DNA of 5,842 nt from Flavipsychrobacter sp964461535 (GTDB lineage Bacteria; Bacteroidota; Bacteroidia; Chitinophagales; Chitinophagaceae): assembly GCA_964461535.1 (NCBI GenBank), contig CAYWUY010000127.1, forward strand, positions 1 through 5,842. The letters are read 5' to 3'. The position numbers and the translations under genes were made by a program. Below, one piece after another: positions 4,225-5,842 of this stretch. The notes under the pieces are model-generated. The model did not search any database. It saw nothing but the letters and a program-made list of their open reading frames with translations, and was not told the origin of the DNA. Position 1 is the first letter of the stretch, and the number at the start of each line of letters is the position of its first letter.

Positions 4225-5403
4225 ATGAAAGAAGTATTTATAGTAGCAGCAAAACGTTCGGCAATAGGTGGGCTATTGGGCAGCCTGAGTGCTTATACGG
4301 CTACGCAGCTAGGTGCTAAGGTGTTGCAGCAAACTTATTGGTCGCTAGGCCTAGACCCTGTCTATATAGATAGTGTCTACTTTGGTAATGTACTTAGTGC
4401 GGGCTTAGGACAGTCGCCGGCCAGGCAGGTAGGCATATTTGCCGGACTACCTTATGGTGCTGATGCAACTATTATAAATAAGGTGTGCGCATCGGGCATG
4501 AAGGCAGTAACACTAGGTGCACAGCAAATACAGCTAGGGCACGAACATATAATAGCAGCCGGTGGCACTGAGAGCATGAGTAATGTGCCACACTACAGCT
4601 ATATGCGACAAGGCGTAAAGCTGGGCAACATAAGCATGATAGACGGCATGACCAAAGATGGACTGTGGGACGTATATAACAACTACCATATGGGCAGCGC
4701 AGCCGAGCTAGGCGTAAAGCATTTCGGCTTTACCAGAGAGCAGCTAGATACTTACACTATAGATAGCTATACTAAAGCACAGCAAGCTACTGCCACAGGT
4801 AAAACATTACAAGAAATAGTGCCACTACCTTACCAAAAAGGCAAAGAGCAGCTAATGCTAGACAAGGATGAGGACATATTTAAAATGATACCTGAAAAGA
4901 TGGCGCAGCTAAAACCTGTATTTGAGCAAGATGGCTTGCTAACGGCTGCTAGTGCCAGCAACCTTAACGATGGTGCCGCTGCGCTAATACTAGCATCGGC
5001 CGATGCTGTACAACGCCACGGCTGGAAGCCACTGGCACGCATAGCCGGCTATGCCGATGCTGCACAGGCTCCGGAATGGTTTACTACGGCTCCGGCACTG
5101 GCTATACCTAAGGCTATACGCCATGCAGGAATAAAACCCCAAGAGGTAGACTATTACGAGATTAATGAAGCCTATGCATCGGTAGTGCTTAGCAATGCCC
5201 AATTGCTAGATATAAGCCTACAGCAAATAAATGTATATGGTGGTGCAGTGGCTATGGGGCATCCTATAGGTGCATCGGGTGCCAGAATACTGGTAACCCT
5301 TATGAATGTGCTACAAAATGAAAAAGGCAGGTATGGAGTGGCAGCTATATGTAATGGTGGCGGTGCTGCTACGGCTGTAGTGCTAGAAAACTTAATGCGC
5401 TAA
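4225..5403 (+). CDS. Thiolase (acetyl-CoA C-acetyltransferase / 3-ketoacyl-CoA thiolase)
   Basis: At 392 residues it has the length of the classic bacterial biosynthetic thiolase of Zoogloea. All catalytic parts are visible: nucleophile Cys88 in NKVCASGMKAV (86-96), GGTESMSNVPHY (113-124), NEAYA (314-318) in the oxyanion/CoA region, His346 in GGAVAMGHPIGASGARI (339-355), and the acid/base Cys376 in CNGGGAA (376-382). It is cytoplasmic and forms or cleaves 3-ketoacyl-CoA: condensation of two acetyl-CoA to acetoacetyl-CoA, or thiolysis in beta-oxidation. The loop with HMGSAAELG (155-163) and the overall form favour the acetoacetyl-CoA/short-chain group, but direction and chain length cannot be fixed here. 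A hotdog thioesterase gene follows after 11 bases, so the two are surely co-transcribed, under the TetR operator just upstream. Isoleucine is almost always ATA (24 of 26 by my count). Start: ATG 4225; it overlaps the stop of a four-codon mini-frame (4214-4228). Confidence 0.95.
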   Translation: MKEVFIVAAKRSAIGGLLGSLSAYTATQLGAKVLQQTYWSLGLDPVYIDSVYFGNVLSAGLGQSPARQVGIFAGLPYGADATIINKVCASGMKAVTLGAQQIQLGHEHIIAAGGTESMSNVPHYSYMRQGVKLGNISMIDGMTKDGLWDVYNNYHMGSAAELGVKHFGFTREQLDTYTIDSYTKAQQATATGKTLQEIVPLPYQKGKEQLMLDKDEDIFKMIPEKMAQLKPVFEQDGLLTAASASNLNDGAAALILASADAVQRHGWKPLARIAGYADAAQAPEWFTTAPALAIPKAIRHAGIKPQEVDYYEINEAYASVVLSNAQLLDISLQQINVYGGAVAMGHPIGASGARILVTLMNVLQNEKGRYGVAAICNGGGAATAVVLENLMR

Positions 5404-5414
5404 AAATAATAACT

Positions 5415-5842
5415 ATGACAGTAGTAGATAAAATGAAAGCCCATATAGGGCAAGCAGTTACCAATTCTCCCTCGGCAGTAATGAACTGGCTGCAACCTAA
5501 AGTGCTGCATGCTGAAAAAGGCCACTTACAGTTGCAGTATGTGGTAAGAAACGAGTGGGCCAACCCTATGGGCAATTTGCATGGTGGTATATCGGCAGCT
5601 ATTATTGATGACTGTATAGGTGCTACCGTAGCCACGCTAGAGCAAGGCTACTTTTTTACAACCATTAATAATGTAATAGACTACCTATCGGCAGCGCAGG
5701 TGCACGACCTGATAATAGCTGAAACCCGTATAGTAAAAAAAGGTAAGCAATTTATACATGCCCACTGCGATATATGGAATGCCGACTGGACTAGAATATT
5801 GGTGCGCGGCACCTCTATACTATTTAAAACAGATGTAGAGAA
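5415..5842 (+). CDS. PaaI-like hotdog-fold acyl-CoA thioesterase, 3' end cut by window
   Basis: The frame opens at ATG 5415, 11 bases after the thiolase stop, and runs past the right edge; 142 codons are visible, close to the usual length of this family (about 140), so only a few residues should be missing. The sequence has the 4HBT/PaaI signature: NPMGNLHGGISAAIIDDCIG (50-69), with the HGG loop (56-58) and the candidate catalytic acid Asp65 or Asp66 on the central helix. A typical later strand follows, with ETRIVKKGKQFIHAHCDIWN in the second half. Such enzymes hydrolyse acyl-CoA or aryl-CoA thioesters to free acid and CoA in the cytoplasm, often relieving CoA sequestration during breakdown of aromatic or fatty acids. 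Its place behind a thiolase and under a shared TetR operator suggests it acts on an intermediate or overflow product of the same pathway. Substrate unknown. Confidence 0.9.
   Translation, partial: MTVVDKMKAHIGQAVTNSPSAVMNWLQPKVLHAEKGHLQLQYVVRNEWANPMGNLHGGISAAIIDDCIGATVATLEQGYFFTTINNVIDYLSAAQVHDLIIAETRIVKKGKQFIHAHCDIWNADWTRILVRGTSILFKTDVE

Noticed and set aside
5101..5120. TATACC-TAA-GGCTATA inside the thiolase gene as a third operator
   Set aside because: The spacing and right arm do not match the two real sites, and it is within coding sequence.
4830..5202. Minus-strand frames inside the thiolase gene
   Set aside because: They lie antisense to conserved catalytic regions of the thiolase and have no family features.
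5369..5635. Minus-strand frame over the thiolase end and thioesterase start
   Set aside because: It covers the HGG motif of the plus-strand thioesterase, which is clearly the real gene, and would be a chance frame.

Overview
The window looks like a piece of a Bacteroidota chromosome, and probably a Chitinophagaceae-like one. The grounds are several matches to the Bacteroidota -7 promoter element TAnnTTTG, the lack of Shine-Dalgarno sequences before every start codon, AT-rich intergenic DNA, and secreted proteins with short signal peptides ending in A|Q. The phylum call is inference from these features. The genus cannot be read from the sequence.

Layout. Positions 1-458 hold no convincing gene; at the very left edge a minus-strand gene may start (a -7 element at 52-59, ATG at 11-9). 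Positions 459-1733 (minus) encode a secreted two-domain protein: a degenerate retropepsin-like domain followed by a formylglycine-generating-enzyme-like (SUMF1) domain. A strong 15-bp hairpin at 1826-1864 separates it from 1890-3134 (minus), a secreted calcineurin-like metallophosphoesterase of the acid-sphingomyelinase/endopolyphosphatase type. After a divergent intergenic region come, on the plus strand, a 72-residue two-helix membrane protein (3282-3500), a TetR-family repressor (3574-4170), a 392-residue thiolase (4225-5403) and a PaaI-like hotdog thioesterase (5415 to the window end, cut off near its C-terminus).

The clearest functional unit is the right half. The same inverted repeat, AAATATACC-N4-GGTATATTT, occurs twice: just upstream of the -7 element of the TetR gene, and 17 bases before the thiolase start. 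This predicts an autoregulated switch in which one repressor controls itself and an acyl-CoA module (thiolase plus thioesterase, 11 bases apart). The repressor has a Gly-Gly-Cys segment that lines up with the sensing cysteine of the E. coli electrophile sensor NemR, so its signal may be a reactive electrophile or a CoA thioester. That is inference. The two minus-strand genes are separate transcription units with secreted products and no evident link to the acyl-CoA operon.
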